Assembly: GCA_963814955.1 (NCBI GenBank)
Contig: CAWFEX010000012.1
Span: forward strand, 248,001-312,000
Direction of reading: 5' to 3'
DNA: 64,000 nucleotides
Origin: DATCJA01 sp963814955
GTDB lineage: Bacteria; Acidobacteriota; Vicinamibacteria; Vicinamibacterales; UBA2999
The translations under genes and the position numbers were made by a program. Positions 18,443 through 25,554 of this stretch are shown here, piece after piece; positions within the stretch are counted from its first letter, which is position 1, and every line of letters starts with the position of its first letter. Below the pieces are notes generated by a model. It saw only the letters and a program-made list of their open reading frames with translations. It was not told the DNA's origin and searched no databases.

Positions 18443-19429
18443 GTGACGCCAGTGCCACACGCCAAGGGCGCCGCACGACGGCCGTCGCGCGCTGCCTCGC
18501 CCAAAGCCGCGCCGCGAAGACGGGCATCGGCGATTGCACGGCCGGGCAAGTCCGGTTCTGCGGCGCGCGGCACGCGGCGGTTCGTCATCCTGACAGGCCT
18601 GTCCGGATCGGGGAAGACGCAGGCGATCCGTGCGCTCGAGGATCTCGGCTATTTCTGCATCGACAACCTCCCGACGCAGCTCATCCCGACGATTGCCGCG
18701 CTGTCGGCGCGTGAGGACACCGGACTCGGCAAAGTCGCCATCGTCGTCGACGTGCGCGAACGCGGCTTTCTCGCCGAGTTTCCGCGCGTCTACCGCAAGC
18801 TGAAGGCCGAGCCGGGCGTCAATCCGAGGCTGATCTTCCTCGAAGCGAGTGATTCCGCGCTCGTGCGCCGCTTCAGCGAGACTCGGCGACCGCATCCGCT
18901 GGCCGCCGATCGGTCGGTGAGCGAGGGAATCACCGAGGAGCGCAGCCGCCTGGATGGCATTCGCTCAATGGCGGATCTGATTCTCGATACGTCGAACATG
19001 ACGGTTCACGAGCTGCGCGACAGGTTCATGGCCTTGTCGCGCGACGGACGCGCGAGAGCCGAAATGGTCGTCAACCTCGTGAGCTTCGGATACAAGAACG
19101 GCGTGCCGATGGATGCCGATCTGGTTTTCGATGTTCGCTGTCTGCCCAATCCGCACTTCGTCGAACGGCTGCGTGGACTCACGGGTCGCGATGCCGCGGT
19201 GGCGCGTTACATGCGCAGCCGTCCGGAGACGCGCGAGTTCATCGATCGACTGACGTCGTTCCTGACGTTTGCGCTCCCGCAGTACATGAGCGAGGGGAAA
19301 AGCTATCTGACCGTCGCGATTGGATGTACCGGGGGGCGACACCGATCGGTGATGATTGCCGAAACACTCAGCAAATCGCTGGCGGCGATCAAAGGCGTCA
19401 AGCTGCGGGTGCAGCATCGGGATTCCTAG
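18443..19429 (+). CDS. rapZ: RNase adapter protein RapZ (YvcJ/YhbJ family P-loop protein)
   Basis: In E. coli RapZ guides RNase E to the small RNA GlmZ and senses glucosamine-6-phosphate; elsewhere its role is less clear. The P-loop GLSGSGKTQAIRALEDLG lies near residue 52, followed by FCIDNLPTQLIPT, VDVRERGF, the FSETRRPHPL segment and, near the C-terminus, GCTGGRHRSVMIAE. The core starts at about residue 48. The preceding basic tail (KGAARRPSRAASPKAAPRRR) is unusual, and the GTG at 18443 is only the most upstream start, so a start around 18452 or later is possible. A link to cell-wall sugar supply fits the murQ/nagB group in the window. Confidence 0.92.
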   Translation: MTPVPHAKGAARRPSRAASPKAAPRRRASAIARPGKSGSAARGTRRFVILTGLSGSGKTQAIRALEDLGYFCIDNLPTQLIPTIAALSAREDTGLGKVAIVVDVRERGFLAEFPRVYRKLKAEPGVNPRLIFLEASDSALVRRFSETRRPHPLAADRSVSEGITEERSRLDGIRSMADLILDTSNMTVHELRDRFMALSRDGRARAEMVVNLVSFGYKNGVPMDADLVFDVRCLPNPHFVERLRGLTGRDAAVARYMRSRPETREFIDRLTSFLTFALPQYMSEGKSYLTVAIGCTGGRHRSVMIAETLSKSLAAIKGVKLRVQHRDS

Positions 19430-19458
19430 GCCTCACGGCCTGGAGGGAAGGACAAGTC

Positions 19459-19815
19459 ATGGGAGTGACGCGCGTCGAGAAGCCGTGGGGTTACGAGCTG
19501 CACTGGGCAATCACCGACCGCTATGTGGGGAAGGTGTTGCATGTGAAGGCCGGCCATGCACTGAGCCTGCAGTATCACAACCACAAGGACGAGACGATTT
19601 ACCTCTATTCAGGGCGCCTGCTGTTCGAGATCGAACGAGAAGGACGGCTGATGAAAGAGGAAATGGCGCCTGGTGACTCGGTGCACGTGACGCCGAAGAC
19701 CGTCCATCGCATGACCGCGATCGAAGACTGCGACGTACTGGAAGTATCGACGCCCGAGCTTGACGACGTGGTCCGCCTCGAAGACAGGTATGGCCGGCGT
19801 GTGGAGACGAAATAG
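19459..19815 (+). CDS. Small cupin protein, mannose-6-phosphate isomerase type II-like
   Basis: A 118-residue single cupin with the family pattern EKPWGYEL at the start, metal-binding histidines in LQYHNHKDETIYLYSG, and VTPKTVHRMTAIEDCDVLEVSTPELDDVVRLED. It resembles the C-terminal isomerase domain of bifunctional phosphomannose isomerase / GDP-mannose pyrophosphorylases but stands alone. The enzyme may isomerise a sugar phosphate or only bind one. GGAGGGAAGG upstream supports ATG 19459. It lies 29 bp after rapZ and is probably in the same transcript. Confidence 0.8.
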   Translation: MGVTRVEKPWGYELHWAITDRYVGKVLHVKAGHALSLQYHNHKDETIYLYSGRLLFEIEREGRLMKEEMAPGDSVHVTPKTVHRMTAIEDCDVLEVSTPELDDVVRLEDRYGRRVETK

Positions 19816-19821
19816 GCCCCA

Positions 19822-19881
19822 GGCCTCAGGAATCAGAGATGAAGACCTCCGAGGCCTGAGCCAGCCGTGATTCCTGAGGCC
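19822..19881. terminator. Inverted repeat between convergent cupin and ssb genes
   Basis: A perfect 14-bp inverted repeat, GGCCTCAGGAATCA at 19822-19835 and its complement at 19868-19881, encloses 32 bases, and more CTGAGGCC words follow. The site lies between converging genes, so it may end both transcripts. There is no U-tract, so it could instead be one of the local word repeats. Confidence 0.45.
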
Positions 19882-19898
19882 CCTGAGGCCTGAGGCCT

Positions 19899-20327
19899 TC
19901 AGAATGGTATGTCGTCGTCGGTCAGCGGCTCGATCGGCGCCTCATCCGGGCCGGCGGCTTGTGACGGAGCGCGCTCCATTCCTCCGCCGCGGCCACCGCC
20001 ACCACCCAGCAGCGTTACCCGATCGGCCTTGATTTCCGTAGTGTAGCGCTTGTTGCCGTCCTTATCGTCCCACTGCCGCGTCTGCAGACGGCCTTCGACG
20101 TACACCTGCTTTCCCTTGACCAGGTACTCCTGGAGCGTTTCGGCCTGCTTGCCCCAGAGCACTATGCGGTGCCATTCGGTCTTCTCCTGACGCTGGCCCT
20201 GCTTGTCGTTCCACACTTCGGTCGTTGCGAGGTTGAGCGTGGCCACGGCGGCGCCGCCGGGTGTGTAGCGCAGCTCGGCATCGCGTCCCAGATTGCCGAC
20301 CAGTATTACTTTGTTGACGCTTCCCAT
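19899..20327 (-). CDS. ssb: Single-stranded DNA-binding protein
   Basis: Coats single-stranded DNA in replication and repair. The OB fold is clear over residues 1-110 (MGSVNKVILVGNLGRDAELRYTPGG, WHRIVLWGKQAE, VYVEGRLQTRQW), followed by a glycine-rich linker and the acidic C-terminal tip DDDIPF that recruits partner proteins. At 142 residues it is a normal bacterial SSB. It reads in the same direction as the tol-pal genes upstream. Confidence 0.96.
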   Translation of the reverse strand: MGSVNKVILVGNLGRDAELRYTPGGAAVATLNLATTEVWNDKQGQRQEKTEWHRIVLWGKQAETLQEYLVKGKQVYVEGRLQTRQWDDKDGNKRYTTEIKADRVTLLGGGGGRGGGMERAPSQAAGPDEAPIEPLTDDDIPF

Positions 20328-20398
20328 GTCGTGAATGTCTCCCCGCGCCAGCCTATCGCACGCGTTGGACAGCGCAGGTCACGGTGGTGCGGGCGTGG

Positions 20399-21274
20399 CT
20401 AACGCGGCTGCGCTCGACTGAGGCGATCCAGATTCTGTTTGGCCAGCCGCCCGGCGTCGCTGTCGGGAAAGCTCTTTGCGGCCGCTTCCCACGATGCCCG
20501 CGCCGCATCTATCTGACCGAGGCGTTCCTGGGCGAGTCCGCGCTTGTAGTACGCGACGGGCACCGAGTTCGTGCCCGGGTACGACTGGATGAGCTGATTG
20601 TATGCGGCAATTGCCTCAGTCCACTGGTTCTGTGCGAAATAAGTTTCACCGATGTAGAGCTGTGCGTCGTCGGCCTGCTCCGAGCGCGGAAACGCGCGAA
20701 GGAACGCTTCGAACCCGCTGATCGCGCTGCTCCACTGGCCGGCGAAGTAATCCGCCTGCGCAGTCTCGTACAGACGAGTGGGCGAGAGGCCCGCGGTAGA
20801 CGGTGGGGCGATAGGGGGTGGGAGCGCCGGCGCCGTGGGGGCGGACGCGTTCGGGTCGGCGGGTGCGCTTGGATCGATTGGCACCGGCGCCGCCACCCCA
20901 TTCTGCTGCAGCGCCTGGACCGTCGCGCGGAGCGCCTCGAGCTCCTCTTGCAACGACCCTATCCGCACGCTGGTGTCGCCCGCACGCTCGCGAATTCTCC
21001 CAACGTCGGCGGCGATGTTGTCGATCAGGAGCTTCTGATCCGCGAAGTTCTTGCGCATCGCGTTACTGTTTTCTTCGAGCCGGGCATTGAGCACCTTCAC
21101 CGATTCAGCAAGCGCCTGGTTGAGCGCAGTCAGGGTGATGGCCAGCTGCTGCGTTTGCTCCTGCAGCATTCGCAGCTCCGCCGCCATCTGCTGATGCTCG
21201 CGGTTCTGCGCAAACGTCGGGGACGCCTGATGCAGCAGAACAACAGCGAGCGCGAGAGAAATCCTCTTCGTCAT
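20399..21274 (-). CDS. cpoB: Tol-Pal system TPR protein CpoB/YbgF
   Basis: Periplasmic partner of TolA that coordinates outer-membrane constriction with peptidoglycan synthesis. The 291 residues begin with a signal peptide (cut near TFA-QN), then a coiled coil (about 25-105, MLQEQTQQLAITLTALNQAL), a proline/alanine linker, and a C-terminal TPR region (about 165-290) with YETAQADYFAGQWSSAI, DDAQLYIGETYFAQNQW and VAYYKRGLAQERLGQ. It is the last gene of the tol-pal set, 83 bp after pal. Confidence 0.9.
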   Translation of the reverse strand: MTKRISLALAVVLLHQASPTFAQNREHQQMAAELRMLQEQTQQLAITLTALNQALAESVKVLNARLEENSNAMRKNFADQKLLIDNIAADVGRIRERAGDTSVRIGSLQEELEALRATVQALQQNGVAAPVPIDPSAPADPNASAPTAPALPPPIAPPSTAGLSPTRLYETAQADYFAGQWSSAISGFEAFLRAFPRSEQADDAQLYIGETYFAQNQWTEAIAAYNQLIQSYPGTNSVPVAYYKRGLAQERLGQIDAARASWEAAAKSFPDSDAGRLAKQNLDRLSRAQPR

Positions 21275-21357
21275 TTCGATCCTCGGACGTGACCCGTCGG
21301 CTCCGGCTCGGCTGAGCTCGCCCCGGGCGCAGATCGCGAAGCCGTCAAATGCTCATG

Positions 21358-21924
21358 TTACTTCGATGTGATCACAAAGTGGGCACGCCGGTTCTTTGAC
21401 CACGCGGCTTCGGTGTGTCCGGGATCGAAGGGGAACTCCTTCCCATAGCTGACGGTTCTCACGCGATCGGGCGCAACGCCCAGCGACACGAGGTATGTCT
21501 TGACGGCGACCGCCCGTCGCTCTGCAAGCGCCAGGTTGTACTCGGCGGTGCCGCGCTCGTCGGCGTGACCCTCGACCGTAATCACCCACGCTCCGTATTT
21601 CTTGAGCAGACCGGCATTCCCGGTGACGACAGCGCGTCCCATGTCGTCGAGTTCCGAGGTATCCAGCTCGAAGAACACCGGTTTGAACGGCGAATCGCGA
21701 TTGAGATCGTCGAGCGATCGGCCGCCGATGGAATCGTCGGCGACCGGCTCAGACGGCACGGGCAGTGGTTCTTCTACACGTGTAGGTGGTGGGGGCGGCG
21801 CGGCGCTGGTTACCGGTGGCGCCTCCGCGGGTGGAGGTGCCGGCTGAGCGACCGGGGGCCGCCGCCGGGAGCATCCCGCCACCACAAGAGATAACGCAAT
21901 CACGATTACAAGGTAAACACGCAT
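21358..21924 (-). CDS. pal: Peptidoglycan-associated lipoprotein Pal
   Basis: Outer-membrane lipoprotein that anchors the envelope to peptidoglycan. From ATG 21924 the protein starts MRVYLVIVIALSLVVAGC, a lipoprotein signal with the cysteine in VAGC. A proline-rich linker leads to the OmpA-C domain (about 80-188) with VFFELDTSELDD, ITVEGHADERGTAEYNLALAERRA and FDPGHTEAAWSKNRRAHF, which holds the peptidoglycan-binding residues. An in-frame ATG at 21942 would add six residues; it is created by a 16-bp tandem duplication of the end of tolB, and I regard it as less likely. Confidence 0.95.
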   Translation of the reverse strand: MRVYLVIVIALSLVVAGCSRRRPPVAQPAPPPAEAPPVTSAAPPPPPTRVEEPLPVPSEPVADDSIGGRSLDDLNRDSPFKPVFFELDTSELDDMGRAVVTGNAGLLKKYGAWVITVEGHADERGTAEYNLALAERRAVAVKTYLVSLGVAPDRVRTVSYGKEFPFDPGHTEAAWSKNRRAHFVITSK

Positions 21925-21927
21925 ATG

Positions 21928-21958
21928 AGTCAGTTGGACCATAAGTCAGTTGGACCAT
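21928..21958. repeat. 16-bp tandem duplication at the tolB-pal junction
   Basis: The 15-mer AGTCAGTTGGACCAT occurs at 21928-21942 and 21944-21958 (period 16). On the coding strand it contains the tolB stop codon and produces an extra ATG before pal. Confidence 0.75.
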
Positions 21959-23436
21959 GAAGGTGTGAAATTGTTGCCGTCACGTGTGACCTGATGAACG
22001 CCGCGACCGTCGCGGCCGATTGTGAAGATTTGTGTCCGTCCCGTACGCGTCGACGTGAACGCGAGATGGCGTCCGTTAGGCGAGTACGCGGGGCTTTCGT
22101 TGCTGCCCTCGCCAAACGTTACCTGCCGCGTTGTGCCGGTGGCGAGGTCGTAGGCCTTGATGTCGTACCCGGGGCCGGTGCGCGCGGCAAACGCGATTTC
22201 GTTGAACGGCGCAGGCGACCACGTGGGACGGTCGGCGTACGATTCGGATGTCGTCACCCGGCGCAGGTTCAAGCCATCGGCGCCGATGATGTAGATCTGC
22301 GGCTGGCCGGCGCGGTCGGATGTGAAAGAAATCTGAGTCCCGGTGGGCGACCAGGTCGGTGTCGTATCAATTGCCGGATGGTTCGTCAGCCGTCGCAGGC
22401 CGGAACCGTCTCTGTTGATGATGTACAGCTCCGGATTTCCCTCGCGACTCGAGGTAAAGACGATGCGCATGCCATCGGGGGAAAACATCGGCAGCCAGTT
22501 CTGTGTGCCACCCTTGGTCGGCTCCTGTTGCAGCCCCTGGTAGATCATCGCAATGAAAAGATCGGGATATCCACGCCGGTACGAGGTGTACGCGATCGAT
22601 CGTGCATCGGGCGACCACACCGGCGTGAGATTCAGCTGGCGGTTCGTCGTGATGCGGCGCACGTTCGCGCCGTCGTAATCCGAGATGTAAATCTCCTTGA
22701 CGTCGCGGTTCTCGACCGAGCCGACGACCCGCTCGCGGTTCCGGTCCGACGAGAACGCCAGCTTCGTTCGCGCGACGCCCCTGAGCGCGCGCTGCTGCTG
22801 GTGAATTTCGTCCGCCAAGGTGTGGGCGTAGAGGCGGGGATTGGCGTCGGAACCAGAGTATTCCTTCGCGAACACTGCCTGCCGCGTCCGCACGTTGAAG
22901 AGACGAACCTCGATGCGCACGTTGTTGCCGGTCTTCTGTACGGTGCCGAACAAGACCGCGTCGGCCCCCAGCTCGTTCCACGCGTTGAACGCTATCTGAT
23001 CGGATGAGCGTGCCACCGGCACGCTGGCGTAAGTGTCGCGCGGAATGAGGTAGAACTCACGTTCGAAGCTGAGATCGTCCCAGAGCACCTGCGCCACCGT
23101 CTTCGCGATCTCCGCCGAGTCCGGTGTGAGAGCCACGAAGTCGGGAATCGCGTATCGCGGCGGTGTCCCGGGATCCCCGCTGATCACGACGGCGACTTCC
23201 GAGGGTTGCTGGGGAGCGGCCGGCGTTGCGGGCTGCTGGGCGGAGCCCGGCGCGGCGGTCTGTCCGGAGACCTGAAGGTCTCCGGCGACCAGGGCCGAGG
23301 CCGCTGCAATCACCGCGATCAGGTAGCCGGAGACCTTCAGGTGCCCGGTCGACGAAACCTTCAGGTTTCCGGTCGAAGGAAGCTGCAGGTTTCCAGTCGA
23401 CGAAACCTTCAGATTCGCGGTCCAACGATTTTTCAC
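21946..23436 (-). CDS. tolB: Tol-Pal system protein TolB with a repeat-built N-terminus
   Basis: Periplasmic propeller that binds Pal and is released by TolA during outer-membrane invagination. The N-terminal TolB domain (ISGDPGTPPRYAIPDF, FEREFYLIPRD) is followed by a six-bladed propeller with repeats such as NLTPVWSPDARSIAYTSY, LPMFSPDGMRIVFTSSREG and ESPAYSPNGRHLAFTSTR. The GTG at 23436 has AGAGGTGA just upstream, overlapping the stop of the preceding gene. The first 40 residues contain four copies of an eight-residue repeat (NLKVSSTG type) before the hydrophobic signal core (YLIAVIAAASALVAG), an unusually long n-region. Confidence 0.93.
   Translation of the reverse strand: MKNRWTANLKVSSTGNLQLPSTGNLKVSSTGHLKVSGYLIAVIAAASALVAGDLQVSGQTAAPGSAQQPATPAAPQQPSEVAVVISGDPGTPPRYAIPDFVALTPDSAEIAKTVAQVLWDDLSFEREFYLIPRDTYASVPVARSSDQIAFNAWNELGADAVLFGTVQKTGNNVRIEVRLFNVRTRQAVFAKEYSGSDANPRLYAHTLADEIHQQQRALRGVARTKLAFSSDRNRERVVGSVENRDVKEIYISDYDGANVRRITTNRQLNLTPVWSPDARSIAYTSYRRGYPDLFIAMIYQGLQQEPTKGGTQNWLPMFSPDGMRIVFTSSREGNPELYIINRDGSGLRRLTNHPAIDTTPTWSPTGTQISFTSDRAGQPQIYIIGADGLNLRRVTTSESYADRPTWSPAPFNEIAFAARTGPGYDIKAYDLATGTTRQVTFGEGSNESPAYSPNGRHLAFTSTRTGRTQIFTIGRDGRGVHQVTRDGNNFTPSWSN
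23264..23414. repeat. 24-bp tandem repeats and a palindrome inside the tolB 5' end
   Basis: The core CCTTCAGGT or a close variant recurs at 23334, 23358, 23382 and 23406, spacing exactly 24 bp, and encodes the eight-residue TolB repeat. A near-perfect 22-bp palindrome (arms CCGGAGACC and GGTCTCCGG) with the same core lies at 23264-23285, just after the signal core. Confidence 0.8.
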
Positions 23437-23438
23437 GT

Positions 23439-24167
23439 TCACCTCTGATAATCAAACGTCACGTGCACGGTCAGTGTCGGATTCGGGAACTGAACCGGGA
23501 GCTCTGGCAGTCGAGTCGTCAGTAGGGCCCGTTCGGCCGCCAGATCGAGTGCCAGAAACCCGCTCGGCTTTTCGACCATCACTCCTTGTATCGATCCACT
23601 TCGATTGATCGTGAACTTCATTCCTGTCGATCCGCGGACGCCCTGGTTCGCCTGCCAGTTACGCTGAATCAACGTCACCATCTGCTCGATGTATTCCGGA
23701 CAGCAGAAGTTCGAGACGTCGAGCTGCACACCACTGCCGCCGACCCCTCCGGTCGCAAGCCCGAAACCCTGTCCCCGTGCCCCCGTTTCGGTCTTCGTCA
23801 CGCCCGGCTGCGGTTCTTCCTGCGAGGGCTTGGGTGGCGGCGGACGCCTGACCGGCGCTTTGGTCGGCACGACATCCTCGCGCGGCTTGGGCGCCGGCGG
23901 GGCAGGGCGCGGCGGTTCGGGTGTCGGTTCGGGAATCTCGCGTCCACCCATCGGGGTCATCCCTCCGGCACGCGGGCCGGGGGCGCCCGACAGACTGATT
24001 GTCATCACCGTCGGCGGCGTATCGTCGGCCGAGACACCCCAATCGAAGGGACCGAAAATCAGGAAGGCGAGAACACCGAGATGTGCAGCAATCGACCACA
24101 CCACCATCGCGCGGAATGGCTCCGCCTGCTCCCGCCGAGCAACGATGACGTCGGTGACTTCGGTCAT
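23439..24167 (-). CDS. tolA: TolA/TonB-like energy-transducing protein
   Basis: Expected to carry proton-motive energy from TolQ/TolR to Pal and TolB. The 242-residue protein has one N-terminal membrane segment (about 20-42, MVVWSIAAHLGVLAFLIFG), a long proline-rich periplasmic stretch (PEPTPEPPRPAPPAPKPRE) and a C-terminal TonB/TolA-type domain (about 155-242) with YIEQMVTLIQRNWQANQG and MKFTINRSGSIQGVMVEKPSG. It is shorter than Proteobacterial TolA and lacks its long alanine-rich helix. Position between tolR and tolB supports the TolA role; the symbol is by context. Confidence 0.8.
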   Translation of the reverse strand: MTEVTDVIVARREQAEPFRAMVVWSIAAHLGVLAFLIFGPFDWGVSADDTPPTVMTISLSGAPGPRAGGMTPMGGREIPEPTPEPPRPAPPAPKPREDVVPTKAPVRRPPPPKPSQEEPQPGVTKTETGARGQGFGLATGGVGGSGVQLDVSNFCCPEYIEQMVTLIQRNWQANQGVRGSTGMKFTINRSGSIQGVMVEKPSGFLALDLAAERALLTTRLPELPVQFPNPTLTVHVTFDYQR

Positions 24168-24207
24168 TTCGAATCAGCCGGATGGAGCAGGCAGGGGAGA
24201 GCTGCTC

Positions 24208-24669
24208 TCATTGTTCCCCAGGAAGCTTCGAGATGATGCCAACATTCTGAACACCGGCTTCCTTCAATCGATCGAAGACCTCCATGAGCTCCTGCAGGTT
24301 CACCTCGCCGTCGCCGCGAAGGTAGACGAGCTTGTCCGTGCGTGTGAGCATCATCTGCTTCACGCGTTCGGCGAGGAAATCCAGGCGCACGGCCTCCTTG
24401 TCGATGAACACGCGTCGATCCTCGCGATAGGACGCCGGCAGATCCACAAAGAGCCGGTCGCTCGCAATTTCCTGAGAGCGGCTCGCAACGGGCAGGCTCA
24501 CTTCGACCCCTCGCTGCAGCATGGGCGCCGCGACCATGAAAATGATGAGCAGGACGAGCATCACGTCGACCATCGGGACGACGTTGATTTCAGCGAGTGT
24601 GGGCGCGATGCGCCGGCCGCGCTGATGACGACCGCCGGCGTTCGGCGCCGATGCCATGACCTTCGGCAT
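24208..24669 (-). CDS. tolR: TolR/ExbD-family proton channel subunit
   Basis: A 153-residue protein with a single membrane helix (about 26-48) containing the essential aspartate in NVVPMVDVMLVLLIIFM, followed by a periplasmic domain with VEVSLPVAS and VFIDKEAV. With TolQ it forms the stator that uses the proton gradient. It lies 6 bp after tolQ and 40 bp before the tolA-like gene, so it is co-transcribed. Confidence 0.92.
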   Translation of the reverse strand: MPKVMASAPNAGGRHQRGRRIAPTLAEINVVPMVDVMLVLLIIFMVAAPMLQRGVEVSLPVASRSQEIASDRLFVDLPASYREDRRVFIDKEAVRLDFLAERVKQMMLTRTDKLVYLRGDGEVNLQELMEVFDRLKEAGVQNVGIISKLPGEQ

Positions 24670-24675
24670 AAATCC

Positions 24676-25443
24676 CTACGTGAAATTGCGCTCGGCGATG
24701 TTGAGGAACTCGAGCGCGAAGTCGTCCATGGTTGCCGAGAACTCCTTCACCTGGTGGGTGAAATGGTTGTAAAACACCAGCGCAGGAATTGCCGCGAAGA
24801 GCCCGGCGGACGTGGCAATGAGCGCTTCGCTGATTCCGGGCGCCACAATCGCCAGATTGGTCGAGCCGGTCGCTCCGATGCGCTGGAACGCAATCATGAT
24901 TCCAACGACGGTGCCGAAGAGCCCGATGAACGGCGTGACGCCCGCCGTCGTGGCAAGAAACGTCATACGACGCTCGAGCTTGCTCACTTCGTTGGTGGCC
25001 GCACGGATGAGCGCGCGGTCCACGCCGTCGAGGCTCTTCAGGGTTGGACGCGCCGAGGAAGCCGCCGGATTGCCGGCCTGCGGCGTTCCCGTATTGCCGG
25101 TCGCGCGGAACTGGGCGTTCATCTCGGCGTAGCCCGCCTGGAACACTCCGACGAGCGGCGTGGCCGGCACGGACGAGCAAACCGCCTGCACTTCCGAAAA
25201 CTTGCTGCTGCGGCGGAACACATCGAGGAACCGCGATGTGTCGCGCTGAGCGCGGCGGAACGACCAGAATTTCTGCAGGATGATCGCCCACGATGCAACG
25301 GAGAACACCACCAGGATCACAAGCACCGCCTGGTTGAGCGGTGTGGTTTCGGCGATAAGCGAGATGACATCGCCGCTCCGGGCAGCAGGAATTCCGTCGC
25401 TCTGCACTTGCAGTGCGAACAGAAGGGAGCCAAGCGTGCGCAA
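24676..25443 (-). CDS. tolQ: TolQ/ExbB-family proton channel subunit
   Basis: Three-helix inner-membrane stator protein of the Tol-Pal system, 255 residues. The first helix (LNQAVLVILVVFSVASWAIILQKFW) and the paired later helices (MTFLATTAGVTPFIGLFGTVVGIM and ALIATSAGLFAAIPALVFYN) are clear, with GLFGTVVGIMIAF as the family signature. The start is TTG at 25443, supported by GGAGG five bases upstream. An insert between the first helix and the channel helices (TGNTGTPQAGNPAASSARP) is somewhat longer than usual. First gene of the operon tolQ-tolR-tolA-tolB-pal-cpoB. Confidence 0.93.
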   Translation of the reverse strand: MRTLGSLLFALQVQSDGIPAARSGDVISLIAETTPLNQAVLVILVVFSVASWAIILQKFWSFRRAQRDTSRFLDVFRRSSKFSEVQAVCSSVPATPLVGVFQAGYAEMNAQFRATGNTGTPQAGNPAASSARPTLKSLDGVDRALIRAATNEVSKLERRMTFLATTAGVTPFIGLFGTVVGIMIAFQRIGATGSTNLAIVAPGISEALIATSAGLFAAIPALVFYNHFTHQVKEFSATMDDFALEFLNIAERNFT

Positions 25444-25496
25444 CGAAGCCTCCGGAACGTTCGGATGCGCGCCGCTGGGAAGGCGCAGGAAAAGTC

Positions 25497-25525
25497 AGCC
25501 TAACACGCGCCCGGAATGCTGTCAA
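25497..25525 (-). promoter_or_regulatory. Promoter of the tol-pal operon
   Basis: On the minus strand TTGACA (complement of 25520-25525) is followed after 17 bases by TAGGCT (complement of 25497-25502), about 50 bases before the tolQ start. The -35 is perfect, the -10 is weak. Confidence 0.5.
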
Positions 25526-25554
25526 ATATATGATACGATGAGGGTTCCGCGCGC

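Noticed and set aside
23689..25503. 604-codon open frame antisense to tolQ, tolR and the tolA-like gene
   Set aside because: It crosses three well-supported genes and shows no domain.
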